From positions 63,501 to 127,500 of the forward strand of contig JAXRKP010001365.1 in assembly GCA_037039925.1 (NCBI GenBank): a DNA stretch of 64,000 bases, given 5' to 3'. This stretch comes from Doris montereyensis (Eukaryota > Mollusca > Gastropoda > Nudibranchia > Dorididae). Below, piece after piece: positions 10,901-20,225 of the stretch; the stretch's first letter is position 1; each line of letters starts with the position of its first letter. Both the position numbers and the translations under genes were made by a program. A model generated the notes under the pieces. That model was not told where the DNA came from, ran no database searches, and saw nothing but the letters and a program-made list of their open reading frames with translations.

Positions 10901-12366
10901 AATGAACTAAATAAAAGAGGAATGAAAGTGAATGCAAAAATAATCAAAACAATGCTAGTAACTAGGGAAGCTAAAACACAAAATCTTAAATTGGCAAGGG
11001 AGAATTTAGACCAAGTTCACAGCTACAATTACCTTGGAGTAATGATTAACTCAGAGGAAAACTAAGAGAAGAAATCAGCCAGAGAATCCAAAGGCAAAGA
11101 CAATATATAACCATCTAGGAAAGGCATTTATAGGTAAACAAGAATTGTCAACAAAAACCAAAATGGCAGTATACAACGCAGTTTATTGTCCTACTCTCCT
11201 CTATGGCAGCGAAACCTGGACCTTAAACAGTAGAGAATACAGTAGAGTACAAGCAGCTGAAATGAAATATCTAGTAGGGAAAACTAAAAGAGACAAAATC
11301 AGAAACACAACAATAAGAGATCAAATCAAAGCAGATGGCATAAAAACTAAGATAGAAATAAATCAATTGAGATAGTTTGGGCATTTAAAACAGAATAAAT
11401 GACTATAGAATAGCTAAATCAGTATACAGTGCTAAAGCCCAAGGTAAAAGACCTCGTAGAAAGTGGGAAGAAGATAGCAAAAGATGCATTAAAGCAAAGA
11501 AATTTAACTTTTTGGAAGGAAACAGAAAATGCCCGGACAGGGCAGCCTGAAGAAAGATCATCTCGGGCATCTGAACCCATACACAGCAAGGTAGAATGGG
11601 AACTGCTAAAGAAAGAAAGAAAGAAAGAAAAGAATATAAAGTCTTGTTCGGTCCCTTGTCATTGTCACATTTGAACTGCTTGTGTTCATCAATCAGTCAG
11701 TCTATCATCACGCATCTCACTCGCTCACTTGAAATGCTTGTGTTCTGGCCTTTAATCAGTCCCGTCCGTTGTCCGCAATAGCAATAAGTGTTATACGATC
11801 TCTGATTGGACATAACTCCTCTTTATTTTACTTTCTTTCTTTATCCCCACAAAAAACCAAGCCACAACTTTGTATCTCATCCCTTAAATATATACTCTCT
11901 TTATCATGTCCCTTGGGTGAAACCCTGACTATGAAAGTCCTTCCTCGGCTTCGATCAATATTTTTTATCTTTTACTTCATGTAGAATCTAATCTAGAGAG
12001 AGCTAGAGTACCTAGATCTAGTTTAATCTAGGATATGTTCTTACCTCTAAGCAAAGGATGTTTTTCTGAGTCCGACAATAACTCTTTTGTAAAAGTACAT
12101 CTAGATCTAGATCCAAGAGCCTGAGGCTGTAACAACGATTTCGACATCGATATCCGACACACCGTAGCCCTGGGCTGTCCTTGCTGAAAACTGGAAATGT
12201 GTCTTGCACCTCCATTGCCATTGTTCACCTCGATCTTGCTTCGTGAATCACCAACGAATGAAAATGTCTGAGCAAGTGGAATGCCGAAGCATTTACTGAC
12301 AGACCCAAATTTAGTGTAGGAGCCTGCACAAAGGCCAGCCTTTCCAAGTACAAAGGGCGCAGCCAT
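1692..12366 (-). CDS. MRPS15: Mitochondrial ribosomal protein S15 (uS15m), 7 exons
   Basis: Gene span on the minus strand. Exons: 12366-12045, 9738-9655, 8037-7986, 7636-7591, 4591-4507, 2817-2759, 1921-about 1692. All introns are GT-AG and the codon phases chain without conflict (1,1,2,0,1,0). The protein is a small-subunit mitoribosome component that binds 12S rRNA in the matrix. Exon 1 encodes a basic, acid-poor N-terminus (MAAPFVLGKAG...) that suits a mitochondrial presequence. Exons 3-5 match the metazoan MRPS15 extension (DLEEGMDDNIRKLTSFEFAS). Exons 6-7 give the S15 fold: MRTLRIRQMIPYCIRIRV, then DKGNKIWLL, RRRRLLNQLRQLDYQR and EWLLRELKIRYVVP. One base is missing near 1834 between DYQR and EWLL. 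With it restored the product is about 293 residues up to 1692, against 257 in human. The frame may read on into the adjacent MITE to a stop at 1434, or splice at a weak GTAAAA donor at 1691. Identification is from recalled family similarity and phase logic; the exact C-terminus is uncertain. Confidence 0.86.
2759..2817 (-). CDS. MRPS15: MRPS15 exon 6
   Basis: 59-base exon, acceptor CTACTTTCAG, donor GTG|GTATGTC. Phase from exon 5 gives IAMRTLRIRQMIPYCIRIRV, which aligns with the S15 helix (human ALSVKIRSYEEHLEKHRK). A second open frame (CNEDIENSS...) exists but breaks the family match. Confidence 0.82.
2836..3040. repeat. Tandem duplication of about 104 bp
   Basis: Two adjacent copies contain AATATGGGACAAAGATTTTA and GCTGATCATGAAGCGTTGTA, differing at a handful of bases. 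They lie in MRPS15 intron 5 immediately next to the exon 6 acceptor. Confidence 0.93.
3425..3484. repeat. 16-bp tandem repeat, about 4 copies
   Basis: ACACACAATAGGCAGA repeated about four times, in MRPS15 intron 5. Confidence 0.9.
3677..3972 (+). mobile_element. tRNA-derived SINE, family A, copy 1
   Basis: The head is tRNA-like: GGTGGCCGAGCGGTCAGGC (box A region) and CCCGAGTTTGAATCTTAGC (box B region). The body has GTTCCTTGGGAAAGACGCG and AGACTAGCGTCCTGGCCAGG, and the end is GGCCTTGAAGGAACTTTTTT. The same order occurs at 13015-13292 (+) and 57515-57815 (-). It has no coding capacity and would depend on LINE enzymes. It lies in MRPS15 intron 5. Confidence 0.9.
4152..4322. repeat. Tandem duplication of about 87 bp
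   Basis: Two nearly identical copies of a unit containing CAATATTCCCCCTTCATTC and GCGAACTGGACTCTATTTGA, in MRPS15 intron 5 (intron orientation minus). Confidence 0.95.
4507..4591 (-). CDS. MRPS15: MRPS15 exon 5
   Basis: 85-base exon with acceptor TTTTCACAG and donor GAGA|GTAAGT. It encodes the helical segment SQQNKHLKQLVENRIIELFG followed by PDSELEME, ending at the start of the conserved S15 core. Confidence 0.85.
4912..6590 (-). mobile_element. Non-LTR retrotransposon L, copy 1 (internally deleted)
   Basis: Minus-strand remnant. High coordinates hold endonuclease-end peptides (SPNGERLIDFCLKNNMKIANT, FSDHHLVIAKMRLLTEEN), then the linker before the reverse transcriptase (MKSMRKTKACPIRQIKNAKG). 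At about 5640-5665 the sequence jumps directly to the C-terminal part (tail of the RT), so the RT core is missing. The 3' end at 4912 reads CACCGAAGGTAGAATGGGAAC followed by an A-rich tail. Multiple stops and frameshifts. The family resembles the metazoan 'endonuclease-reverse transcriptase' elements; the clade (RTE or jockey-like) is not settled. It occupies MRPS15 intron 4. Confidence 0.88.
6793..7230 (-). mobile_element. 3' end of a CR1/jockey-type LINE
   Basis: The minus strand encodes CLESKFLLKTPIPSTKLGQN followed by VFSFNGPKIWNSLPTAIKNS. The GQ-FSF-GPKIWNSLP block is the typical C-terminal signature of CR1/jockey-type reverse transcriptase polyproteins. The 3' end runs through TTAGAGCATTCCTATG and GCGCTGTATAAAT into a short ATT repeat tail. 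Truncated at the 5' side; lies in MRPS15 intron 4. Confidence 0.78.
7591..7636 (-). CDS. MRPS15: MRPS15 exon 4
   Basis: 46-base exon encoding DDNIRKLTSFEFASV, acceptor TTTTTAAAG, donor GTG|GTGAGTG. It matches the family block human VDDVVKRLLSLEMAN in position and character. Confidence 0.82.
7986..8037 (-). CDS. MRPS15: MRPS15 exon 3
   Basis: Short 52-base exon encoding IDKNVLLHPYIDLEEG, with donor GCAT|GTAAGTG. I chose the acceptor CTCTCCCAG over the upstream TTTCACCAG, because the upstream site puts a stop in frame or breaks the phase of exon 4. Confidence 0.78.
8146..8467. repeat. 42-bp minisatellite, about 8 copies
   Basis: Unit contains GATGTCAATCTGTTTGACAC and TTCCAAATAATGCCACTTGG. Because 42 is a multiple of three, both strands stay open (DVNLFDTFQIMPLG repeats on the plus strand), but this is an intron of MRPS15 and no gene is implied. 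Confidence 0.95.
8540..8732. repeat. 21-bp minisatellite, about 9 copies
   Basis: Unit CATGGTGTGAAGAGCATTTGG, with some units carrying AATTGG. Again a multiple of three, giving open frames on both strands. It abuts the transposase remnant that follows. Confidence 0.95.
8737..9345 (+). pseudogene. Tc1/mariner transposase remnant (DDE domain)
   Basis: Plus strand, decayed by stops. In order: FSDESWFCID (first catalytic Asp region), then LDNARPHMARIATNFLQQYN (second Asp in DNARPH), then WLPLSPNLSPIEHLWKIL (SPIEH-W with the catalytic Glu), then IPHRQIKRLNASMRRR. This order and spacing are typical of Tc1/mariner cut-and-paste transposases. The N-terminal DNA-binding part is absent; minisatellites occupy its place. 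It lies in MRPS15 intron 2 and cannot encode an active enzyme. Confidence 0.9.
9345..9654. other. MRPS15 intron 2, remainder
   Basis: Unique-looking AT-rich sequence between the transposase remnant and exon 2. I see no gene or repeat in it. Confidence 0.6.
9655..9738 (-). CDS. MRPS15: MRPS15 exon 2
   Basis: Acceptor CAATTTCAG, donor CAG|GTAAAT. The only open frame encodes 27 residues with the basic stretch HYGRKVKPKPQKITHFEYS. It enters with two bases and leaves with one, matching exons 1 and 3. Confidence 0.82.
10150..10540 (-). repeat. Composite dispersed repeat Y-X, uninterrupted copy
   Basis: Read on the minus strand: block Y (TGAATTGTTCCCATCGACC ... TTCATCTGTAATTTGTT ... TCAAATAATAAC), then TTACAAAAATACAAAG, then block X (AACTGGGATCATGCTGAGG ... 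CGTCATTAATGACG). The same blocks in the same order lie at 37672-38660 on the plus strand, where about 600 bp separates them. A CT/GA microsatellite flanks block Y in both places. Non-coding. Confidence 0.82.
10758..11640 (+). mobile_element. Non-LTR retrotransposon L, copy 3 (3' half)
   Basis: 5'-truncated copy that starts within the reverse transcriptase. It carries the SMLSFTDDLVLFGKS-like polymerase motif (the element's F-x-DD box) and VYNAVYCPTLLYGSETWTLN, followed by KYLVGKTKRDKIRNTTIRDQ and a conserved C-terminal tail. The 3' end has AGGTAGAATGGGAACTG then a GAAA repeat tail. Broken by frameshifts. It lies in MRPS15 intron 1, in the opposite orientation to the gene. Confidence 0.88.
12045..12366 (-). 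CDS. MRPS15: MRPS15 exon 1 (start codon, mitochondrial presequence)
   Basis: Starts with ATG in a good context (AAACATGGCT) and encodes 107 codons plus one base before a strong donor, AGAG|GTAAGAAC. The peptide is rich in Ser, Arg, Lys and Gly with few acidic residues early on, as expected for matrix import. The last codon is completed (G+TA) by exon 2, which fixes its frame. Confidence 0.8.
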
Positions 12367-12799
12367 GTTTCCTAGTTTTGATTTTTGATATCATTTCATG
12401 ACTTCTGTTCGGGAGATAGATTTGAGGCTCTTTTTATCGAATTAACTCCCTTAGTAACATTTTAACCCATATTACAATCATTATGTATTAAATTTCATGA
12501 TACATGTACAATAAAATAATGATACCATATATTATGATATAATAGAATAAAAATAAATGAGAATATAAACATATAAGATGTAATATGAAATACAGTACAG
12601 TTATGTAATTTTATATGGATTTGATTTTTTCGTTAACACCCAGTTGTCAGACATTGATGAAATAGGTACATTTATCAGCAAAAAAGATAATATTATTATG
12701 TTTCAGACAAAGAAAAAGTTTTTAAGTGTAGCTTTTATTCAGTCAGTTATTTCACTACTTTTTGGAGTGATCATTTAGAGACATGATAAATATGATATA

Positions 12800-13001
<202 letters not shown>

Positions 13002-13014
13002 CTAAATATATTGG

Positions 13015-13292
13015 GTGGCACCACTGGTCTAGTGGTTAAGTTGCTGAACTTGGGATCATAAGGCCCCTGGGTTCGAATCTTAGCAATACTTAAGTCGACA
13101 TTGAGTACTTTGGGAAAGACACTTAACAAGCATTTCTCCCATTTGACAAATGTGCAAATGGGCACCAGCAACAGCTTGGAGTAAAAGCCAACGACAGACT
13201 ATCGTTTATCATCACCTGTTCCGTATCACTCTCTAGAAAAAAGGACAAGCTCCAGCTCTTTGAACAGTAATAACCTAGAAGGAACTTTAGAT
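13015..13292 (+). mobile_element. tRNA-derived SINE, family A, copy 2
   Basis: Head with TGGTCTAGTGGTTAAG (box A) and GGGTTCGAATCTTAGC (box B), body with TTTGGGAAAGACACTTAAC and AGACTATCG, end CTAGAAGGAACTTTA. The same family as 3677-3972. The box B here is closer to the pol III consensus than in copy 1. Confidence 0.9.
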
Positions 13293-13751
13293 ATGGCCTT
13301 TTGATTCAATATTGGCGATCCTGTAACAGTTGCAGTCACTGATACGCCTGGGTTAATTTTATTCTGAGGTATGTCTGGATGCTCATCTACACTCCCTTCG
13401 CCTCTGATTTTTGCCTCTTCTACATTTACTCAGAGTATTGAACTGGTCAATAAGCTTGCGGTACAAAAGGTTGTAGGTATATTTTTAAATATGCTTTTTT
13501 CGGTAGGAACATTGCTTATTAAATATAATGTGATACTGATATCATATATGTTTCATATCATAAGGTAAAGTAAAGCACCGATACTTAAATTTGAATGTAA
13601 TGAGGTATTCGCAATTTGAGATATATGGAATCTTATTTTAATTCTATGTGGTAGTTTTCCACGGATTTTACTTCTATCGTATTTAATAGTACAATATAAC
13701 TTTTTTTTTAAATATAAGAAATAATATTATTAATATTTATATCTATATCCC

Positions 13752-13796
13752 CCATACACCGAAGGGTAGAATGGAAACTGATAAAGAAAGAAAGAT
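13752..13796 (+). mobile_element. Short 3' tail of retrotransposon L
   Basis: ACACCGAAGGGTAGAATGG then AAACTGATAAAGAAAGAAAG matches the 3' terminus of the L copies at 4912, 11600 and 54100. It is an extreme 5' truncation of about 45 bp. Confidence 0.75.
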
Positions 13797-13988
13797 ATCT
13801 ATATCGCCAGGGGTAATATCATAGGTAGCTGATGTCGACATTTTTTTATGTTTACAGTGTATTTAAATATTCTTATGATCACGACATTGCGTATCACTGG
13901 ACAATAAAGATGTCTGATTTCACATCCGGTTCGTTGATACGGTGATTGGTGTTTGGGGTCATTAGAACATCCGGGCGACTACCTGAGA

Positions 13989-14001
13989 GTCGCATAGCAA
14001 C
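13989..14001 (+). promoter_or_regulatory. RFX X-box-like element upstream of PACRG
   Basis: GTCGCATAGCAAC matches the X-box consensus GTYRCCATRGYAAC except for one missing C. RFX factors use this site to drive ciliary genes, and PACRG is a ciliary gene transcribed to the right. Many runs in this window are one base short, so the missing C could be a consensus error. It could also be chance. Confidence 0.5.
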
Positions 14002-14166
14002 TAGTACTTCTATTTATGTGCTCCATGTTTGGTCCAGCCGTGGCAAGGAGGCTCATCTGATAGTTTTAATAACACTCGTAAATAAACTAAAGAGGCTGCA
14101 AGTTCCTCATTTCTTGCTTATTTCCTATCAACACAAGATGAGTAAAGTGGCGCAGGTCCAGCAAGG

Positions 14167-14266
14167 ATGCCTAAAGAAGGTAAAACACAATGGGAAGAGT
14201 ATAAACTCGACAAAAAGTGTACCGTTCTCTCACCAAGTGGCAATCTATGAGAAGAACAATTTGTCA
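14167..14266 (+). CDS. Candidate 5' coding exon of PACRG
   Basis: ATG followed by MPKEGKTQWEEYKLDKKC, TVLSPSGNL and then, after an apparent two-base loss (CTATGAG where CTATATGAG would stay open), YEKNNLS. It ends at donor TCA|GTGAGT. It lies 170 bp downstream of the X-box and on the PACRG strand. The composition is protein-like and the restored length is a whole number of codons. I could not find the exon that would connect it to 20090, so membership in PACRG is inference. An alternative start at 14138 (MSKVAQVQQG) uses another frame. Confidence 0.5.
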
Positions 14267-14269
14267 GTG

Positions 14270-15600
14270 AGTAGAATCTTTAGTCTTTTTTCTGGTTGCC
14301 TTTGTTAACTAGTTTCTTTTACAATTACTTGCTTCTTTAAATTTTTAATCAGATGGCAACAGCATAGAGAACAGTACACGTTAACCCTTAACAAAACAAT
14401 TTCGACGAAATTACCTAAATTATGATGTGTCAATCAAATTGAAATTGAAGGTAAGAATAGATCTAGATCTAGATCTACATGTGTACTGATCAAGTTTGTT
14501 ATCTCATTACTTTATCATTTGTTTCTTCGAGTATACTCAATAATAATGTATTTTTGTCAATCCTTAGCATAAGCATAAAACATAATGTTGTTCCTCAGAC
14601 CTCATGCAATATTTCTGGAAGCAATTAACACTGTTGACATTTAGGCATTTTTGTTTGTTGGCTCAGATTCCATGGATATATTTTGTCAGACTTTTAGAGA
14701 ATCTACCAAAATCACATACACACATACATTTATAATAGTTTCCTTATGAAGATACTAAATATGAAAATAAAATCAATGACTTTTCCCAGGAGATATAAGG
14801 AATAACATCATTCTTGAGAATGAAAGACAGAAAATATAATATACAATGAGAGGCGTTTAGCTCCTAGTGCCAATCTGTCCCATGATAGATTGCATGATTT
14901 CTCAGATTGGTGGTAACTCTTTTGTGTGGGTTTATTTTACTAGTGCTATTCATGTATGGTGACAGCAGAAGACGTATGCACTGACTTTAACACTTAAATG
15001 TTATCTATCTAAACATGTAAATCAACATATATGACTAGATTTATTTAGATATACATCATAAAATTGTGAGAAAATAATTGTTGTGGCATCTTTGACATCC
15101 TATGTGTCATCTCATGACTAATTCTTGCCAGTGCCAGCCGAGAGAGCAGAACATTAGATCTACTTGTTCTGATGTGCTTACATTTTCACCCTTTCGAACT
15201 TTAGATATCTAGATTGCTCAAGTCTGACTTTCTTGTGTTGCCATAGAATCTAATTAATAATTGAGAAAGTTGTATCCCTCTTGTAAATAAATATGTTGTA
15301 TCTCCCTGTGTCTAGATTTATTTATATTAGGTTCTAGCTCTGGATGAAGATCTTTTTCTGTCTAACGAACGAGTTGAAAAAAGAATAGGACACGGGGGAA
15401 AAGAATAACTTTGAACTTGTAAGATTGAGACATTTAATAATTTGTTAGAGAAGTCGAGAATTTAAAACAGACTTCACAAATATACTAAATTACATTTTAT
15501 GAATATCGATCAAAATATAAAACTACAGGGCGTTTAGCTCGTTTCGGGTATTTCCGATTAGACCTCACAAGATTGGCCGTGGTAACACTTTTGCGTCGCC
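14270..15600. other. Probable PACRG intron
   Basis: AT-rich, with short AGATCTAGATCT runs at about 14458-14475. I see no exon or recognisable repeat. Confidence 0.5.
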
Positions 15601-16980
15601 ACATTTTCTTTGCGACTGAATACATAAATGTGATAAACAAAAGAGGACTTAGGATACGACCCTGTCTTACTCTGAGTCCTATATCTACATCAAATTCTTC
15701 AGATATGTTTCCAGCTACTCTCACTGGACATGTTGGTTTATTGTAAAAACTTTTAAAGTTCGTCCAACTCACAGTGTCAAATGCCTTTTCTAAGTCAATA
15801 AAACACAGGTACAAGTCAATGTTTCTCTCAAGGAATTTTTCTATTATTTGTCTAATTGTAAATATGTGGTCTTGAACACTTCTTCTTGGTCTAAATCCAC
15901 TCTGATTTTCTTCAATCTGATCCTGGTACGCTAAATAGTGATATCCCTCTATAGGTTGATCCTTTCTTATGTATTGGTACTACCGTTCCCTTTTTCCAGT
16001 CGTCTGGCACCTGTTTGGATTTCCATGCTTATTGGCATATTGCAAGTAGTAGTTTGTCTGCCTCTCTCCCTTGGTTTTTAATCATGTCTGGATAAACTTG
16101 ATTTGTTCCTGAGGCTTTTCCTAATTTCACTTTTCTTATAGCTGTTTGGAGTTTTTCCATTGATATATCTACTTGTTCAGCTGTCTCAACTGGATTACTT
16201 GTTACCCTTACTGATTGATATTTTCTCCTTGTTTCATATGTTCTGGAGGGAATATGTAGTTGTTGAAAATACTTTCTCCACGTTTCCATGATTTCGCTGT
16301 CTTCTTTCATTATTTCTCCTTTGGCATTCTTAATTTGACGTATTGGGCATGCTTTGGTCTTTCTAATGCTTTTCATTGCTCCCCAGAACAGCTTTTGATT
16401 TCCTTGATAGTTTTCTTGAAATCTTTGTCCAAACTCCTCCCATTGCTCCTGTTTTCCTTTCTAACTTCCTTTTTGTGATAATTCTTTTATTTACGTAATC
16501 TATCCTATCCTCTGGTCTCTTTGTTTGCAAGTATTTCTTCCAGACGTCCTTCTTTTCTTTGGTCTTAGTCTTGACGTTCTCATTTCACCATGCTGTTCTT
16601 TTCCTATCTCCTTTTATTTGTTTCCTACCACAGACCTCTTAAGTATAACTGAGGAGTGTTGCTTTATACATTGCCACTTTTCTTCTATTGTGCTATCATT
16701 CAGATCCATCTACCTTTCACTGATAAATCTATTTATCCTAGATTGGTATATCTGTTTTACTATTGATTTATTTAGTTCCTCTATTTTGAGTTTAGTAGCT
16801 TTCTTCTCTTTACTTTTCTGATTGTTTTCTTCAGTCAGTAATCTCATTTTGGCAATCACTAGTTGATGGTCACTAAATATTTTGCTCCTGTTTACTCTTG
16901 CATCCAATGTACTGTAAAAAAAGGAGCTGCTAACTTTTATGTAGTCTATCATTGATTTTTCACACCTAGAGGGCGGGATC
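15600..16980 (-). mobile_element. Non-LTR retrotransposon L, copy 2
   Basis: Minus-strand remnant. In order: CEKSMIDYIKVSSSFFYST and FSDHQLVIAKMRLLTEEN (endonuclease end), the linker MKSIRKTKACPIRQIKNAKG, QTAIRKVKLGKASGTNQVYP, then the reverse transcriptase block LCFIDLEKAFDTVSW and RVRQGRILSPLLFI. It stops at about 15600, where the copies at 10758 and 56760 continue, so the 3' third is missing. Frames are broken. It lies in the probable first intron of PACRG, antisense to the gene. Confidence 0.9.
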
Positions 16981-16984
16981 ATCT

Positions 16985-19240
16985 ACTTCCAATACAGCTG
17001 CTTACCTGTCCACTGCCTGACTATTATTTCTAGTTTTTGTTATTAACATTACAGGTGGTCATCCTGTTCCTTCTCCTTCTTCTTCTCTTATTATTATAAT
17101 AATAATCACCACAAATGTTAGCATTATTATTTACATTATTAAAATGATTGTTTACAAGAGTAGAAATGGTATCAGTAGTTATACTGCTTTTGTAATAACA
17201 TTATTATTTATGAATAAAGATGTGGGGTACTACTGCCCTCGAATTTTACTATAATTAAAAAAGAGATTCAGGCTTCACTACAAAAGAGTTACCACCGATC
17301 TGTGCTTGGAACAAAGGCAGATAATTTTGCGCTAAATTCCCATTCCATGCTTTAACCTATCTCCTATACTCAGTTATTCTATTGTTTATGGAATATTTTG
17401 AGCACCATCATTTACTTGATATAGTTGTGTTGTTAATTTGGGAATGCTTATCTGAAATCTTGAAGACCAGTTTATGTACATTTTCAATAAGAAAGAAGCA
17501 TGCAAAGTCTCAATGTGTATTGTTGACCTTTGTTGTTGTCTGTCACCACAGCTCTTAGAAATATTGAATTGTTATCATGATGTTTGTTACCCTTGAGGCA
17601 AGCCCATTAATGTACATTTTGATGTGTCTGTCAATAAAACTACCATAAGTTCCGGCATTAGCTTTGCGTCTCACAATTTTACCATCCAATATAATTGGCA
17701 TCATGATCTACTCACTCCCATAATAATATTAATAATAAGACATAAGATAAATTTCTTATAACCATGGAGAAATAACCATTAATATAATCGTAATCTAAAA
17801 TTTGAAAAAGATGATAAATCATGAAAGTAAAAGTTTTATAGAATCCTTCAAGTTTGTTCTTTGATATTCTGTTCATTCAGTTTCTAATTCATGGCATATT
17901 TTTTGCTGATATGTTATGCTTCTAAATAAGTTAGGGAACATTCAAAGTTATTTTTTGCTGCTTGTGAAAAAGAATTCTTGAATAAATTCAGTATGCTGTT
18001 ATCACAAGAAATGTGAAAATAAAGGGAGTCTGTATACACAGTACTTTCCAATGAAATTTATGTCTTGGTGCATAATTCAAACTAAAGTAGGAAGTGTTAT
18101 CTGAAACGGATAATAGAAAAATTGAAATAGAAGTCTATGGCATTTGGTCCATGCTATGATTTTTTCTTTCTTGTTCTAAGGTACCATAGCGAAAATATTA
18201 ATTATGAAAATAGATATATTATTGTGCTATTGGTGAATAATTGTATATAATGATACATTGTCATCTGGTTTGTTTTCCAAAGGTGTGGGTGTTTTAGACA
18301 ATTAATTATACTGTCAGTCACCAACCATCTAATTCCCTATATTCTAACAATATAACACTTTTTAGTCTGTAAAGTTTTGAGCACTCTTCAATAAGCATAC
18401 ATTTTCATGTAGTTTAAGTTGATTGTTCAGTCAAGAAACTCTTGAGCTTAGTAGTGGACAAGAGAGCATAGTTGAATTGTTACAGTAGAGGAGCTTGAGA
18501 ATCAAATCTGCTAGAGCCAAAAATGCCATTATTTTGTAACTACAAATTCAACTAAAAGAAAAACAGAAAAAAGACAAACCATGAAATAGAATAACGTTTC
18601 ATTCTTTTTTTCACCTGATTCAAAGGATTCTTTGTTTATAACTTATAACATTGTTCTTGCTGGCTGTAGCATACAGATTTCTCCCAAATTTTAATTCATA
18701 TAAATATTTCATATGATCTAGTTGCAAATGTTATGAGTCATTTGGTGTTGTAAAAAAATTAGGATATATTACATTCGCAATGTAATAAAGGAGAAGGAAT
18801 TGTCATAGAGTTGAGAAACTCATCATCAAAATGATAATAGTAATAGGTGTAATTAGTGTCTTTGAATTTGAAATTATTAAAATTACCTGAGTCTCAGTAG
18901 AACAGGTAGAAAGTCAAAGTACTTCTGAAGGATGAATAACAAGAGATCAGCAAGTAAGTGACTTTACCATAATATGACTATACGCTTCTCCTTTCTTGAC
19001 ATTGCAAACCACTCTGAACTGCTTGGTGCTCTCAAACAGGTAAATATATTTTTCAATATTCATTAGATGGTGCCATTATCACATACCCCTCTAAATCTAA
19101 AAATCATCATTCATGTATTAGCATTAACCAAAATTGTGTCTTAAAACCCTTTTTTTTAAAAAGAAATTTATTTAATTGATTCATGGATTGATTTTTCTTG
19201 TTTGTTAATATATTTATTGTAATGATTATTTATTTATTGT
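16985..19240. other. Probable PACRG intron, no recognised feature
   Basis: AT-rich sequence with short ATT runs. A strong donor-like site at 18945-18955 (GCAA|GTAAGTGAC) follows a short ATG frame, MNNKRSA, but I could not phase it with the other exons. I see nothing else. Confidence 0.45.
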
Positions 19241-19244
19241 TTGT

Positions 19245-19498
19245 TTATTTTATATAACTATTGTTGCTTGTCATGCATGACAATTCTTTCATTGTACCAT
19301 TGCATTTACAAACACCAGTATAAAAAGAACCATCTGAAGAAATCATCTTACAATCAAATTCTCCTTCTAAATGATGCTTTTTATGATCTAAATTAATGTA
19401 TACATCATTCTCAGAAAGACCATACATGACCAGAAATGGGGCCATAAAATTATCCATATCGTAAGCCCCAAAATGAAATGGGTAAAATTCAATGCGAC
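19245..19498 (-). CDS. Orphan 3'-terminal exon, unknown protein
   Basis: The minus strand has an excellent acceptor (TTTTCTCTCTCCACAG) followed by an open frame of 84 codons ending in TAA. It includes RIEFYPFHFGAYDMDNFMAP, FLVMYGLSENDVYINLDHKK and a small Cys-containing tail (EFDCKMISSDGSFYTGVCKC). The peptide is protein-like, and its frame is interrupted only by the final stop. I do not recognise the family and found no upstream exon with confidence. It lies between the candidate first exon of PACRG and its second certain block, on the opposite strand. It could be the last exon of a nested antisense gene or a captured fragment. Confidence 0.5.
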
Positions 19499-20089
19499 CT
19501 GTGGAGAGAGAAAACAGCTGACACATTGCTTTCCCTTTCATGTCTCAGATCTTATAATTCCTGAGTGTCACATGGCAAACTTAAGAGCTGAGTGTACAAA
19601 TGAATAATGAAAGATTATTTTAACTTCTGTCAGTTTCCTCAATCAATTTTACTAATAAATTAACAAAGGAAATGAATCAAACAAGAATATTTTTTTCTAT
19701 TTTGTACTGGTTAAACCCTGGATTTCTTTATGCATGCAAATCCATTTATATCTCATGTGGAGAAACATTAATAAAGTGGTGTATGGTTATTGAAAATTGT
19801 TAACCTTAGTTTCATAACTTTCATCTGTATCGTCGTTTTGTTGATTTTTTAAAAATGTTAAAGGTAACAAAGCCACAATTATATTGATCATACTGTTCCA
19901 CATATTTATTTTCATATATCAATACAAGGAATACTTGCACATCACCAGAATTATTATCCCATGTATGTCAATTGAAAAAAATATCACAAGATTTAATTTT
20001 CATTATGTAGCCCGTTCATCCTCGAGCAATACAACTTGTTGCCTAGAAATAGATTCAGTTTCTGTGTTCACCTTCTCTTTCACCTATAG

Positions 20090-20225
20090 ATGCCAGTGCC
20101 ACCATGCGCAGGTGCCTTCAAGCAGAGAGATACCGTGTCTACATCCTTCAAGAAGTTTTATGAGCGTGGTGACTTTCCAATTGCATTGGAGCATGATACA
20201 AAAGGAAAACAAAATCGCCTGGAAG
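20090..20225 (+). CDS. PACRG: PACRG coding exon a
   Basis: Acceptor CACCTATAG, donor GGAAG|GTAGATT. Encodes [20 protein letters not shown] then [16 protein letters not shown]. The A run at 20206-20209 is one base too long for the conserved NKIAWK. Removing it makes the exon exactly 45 codons. Confidence 0.95.
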
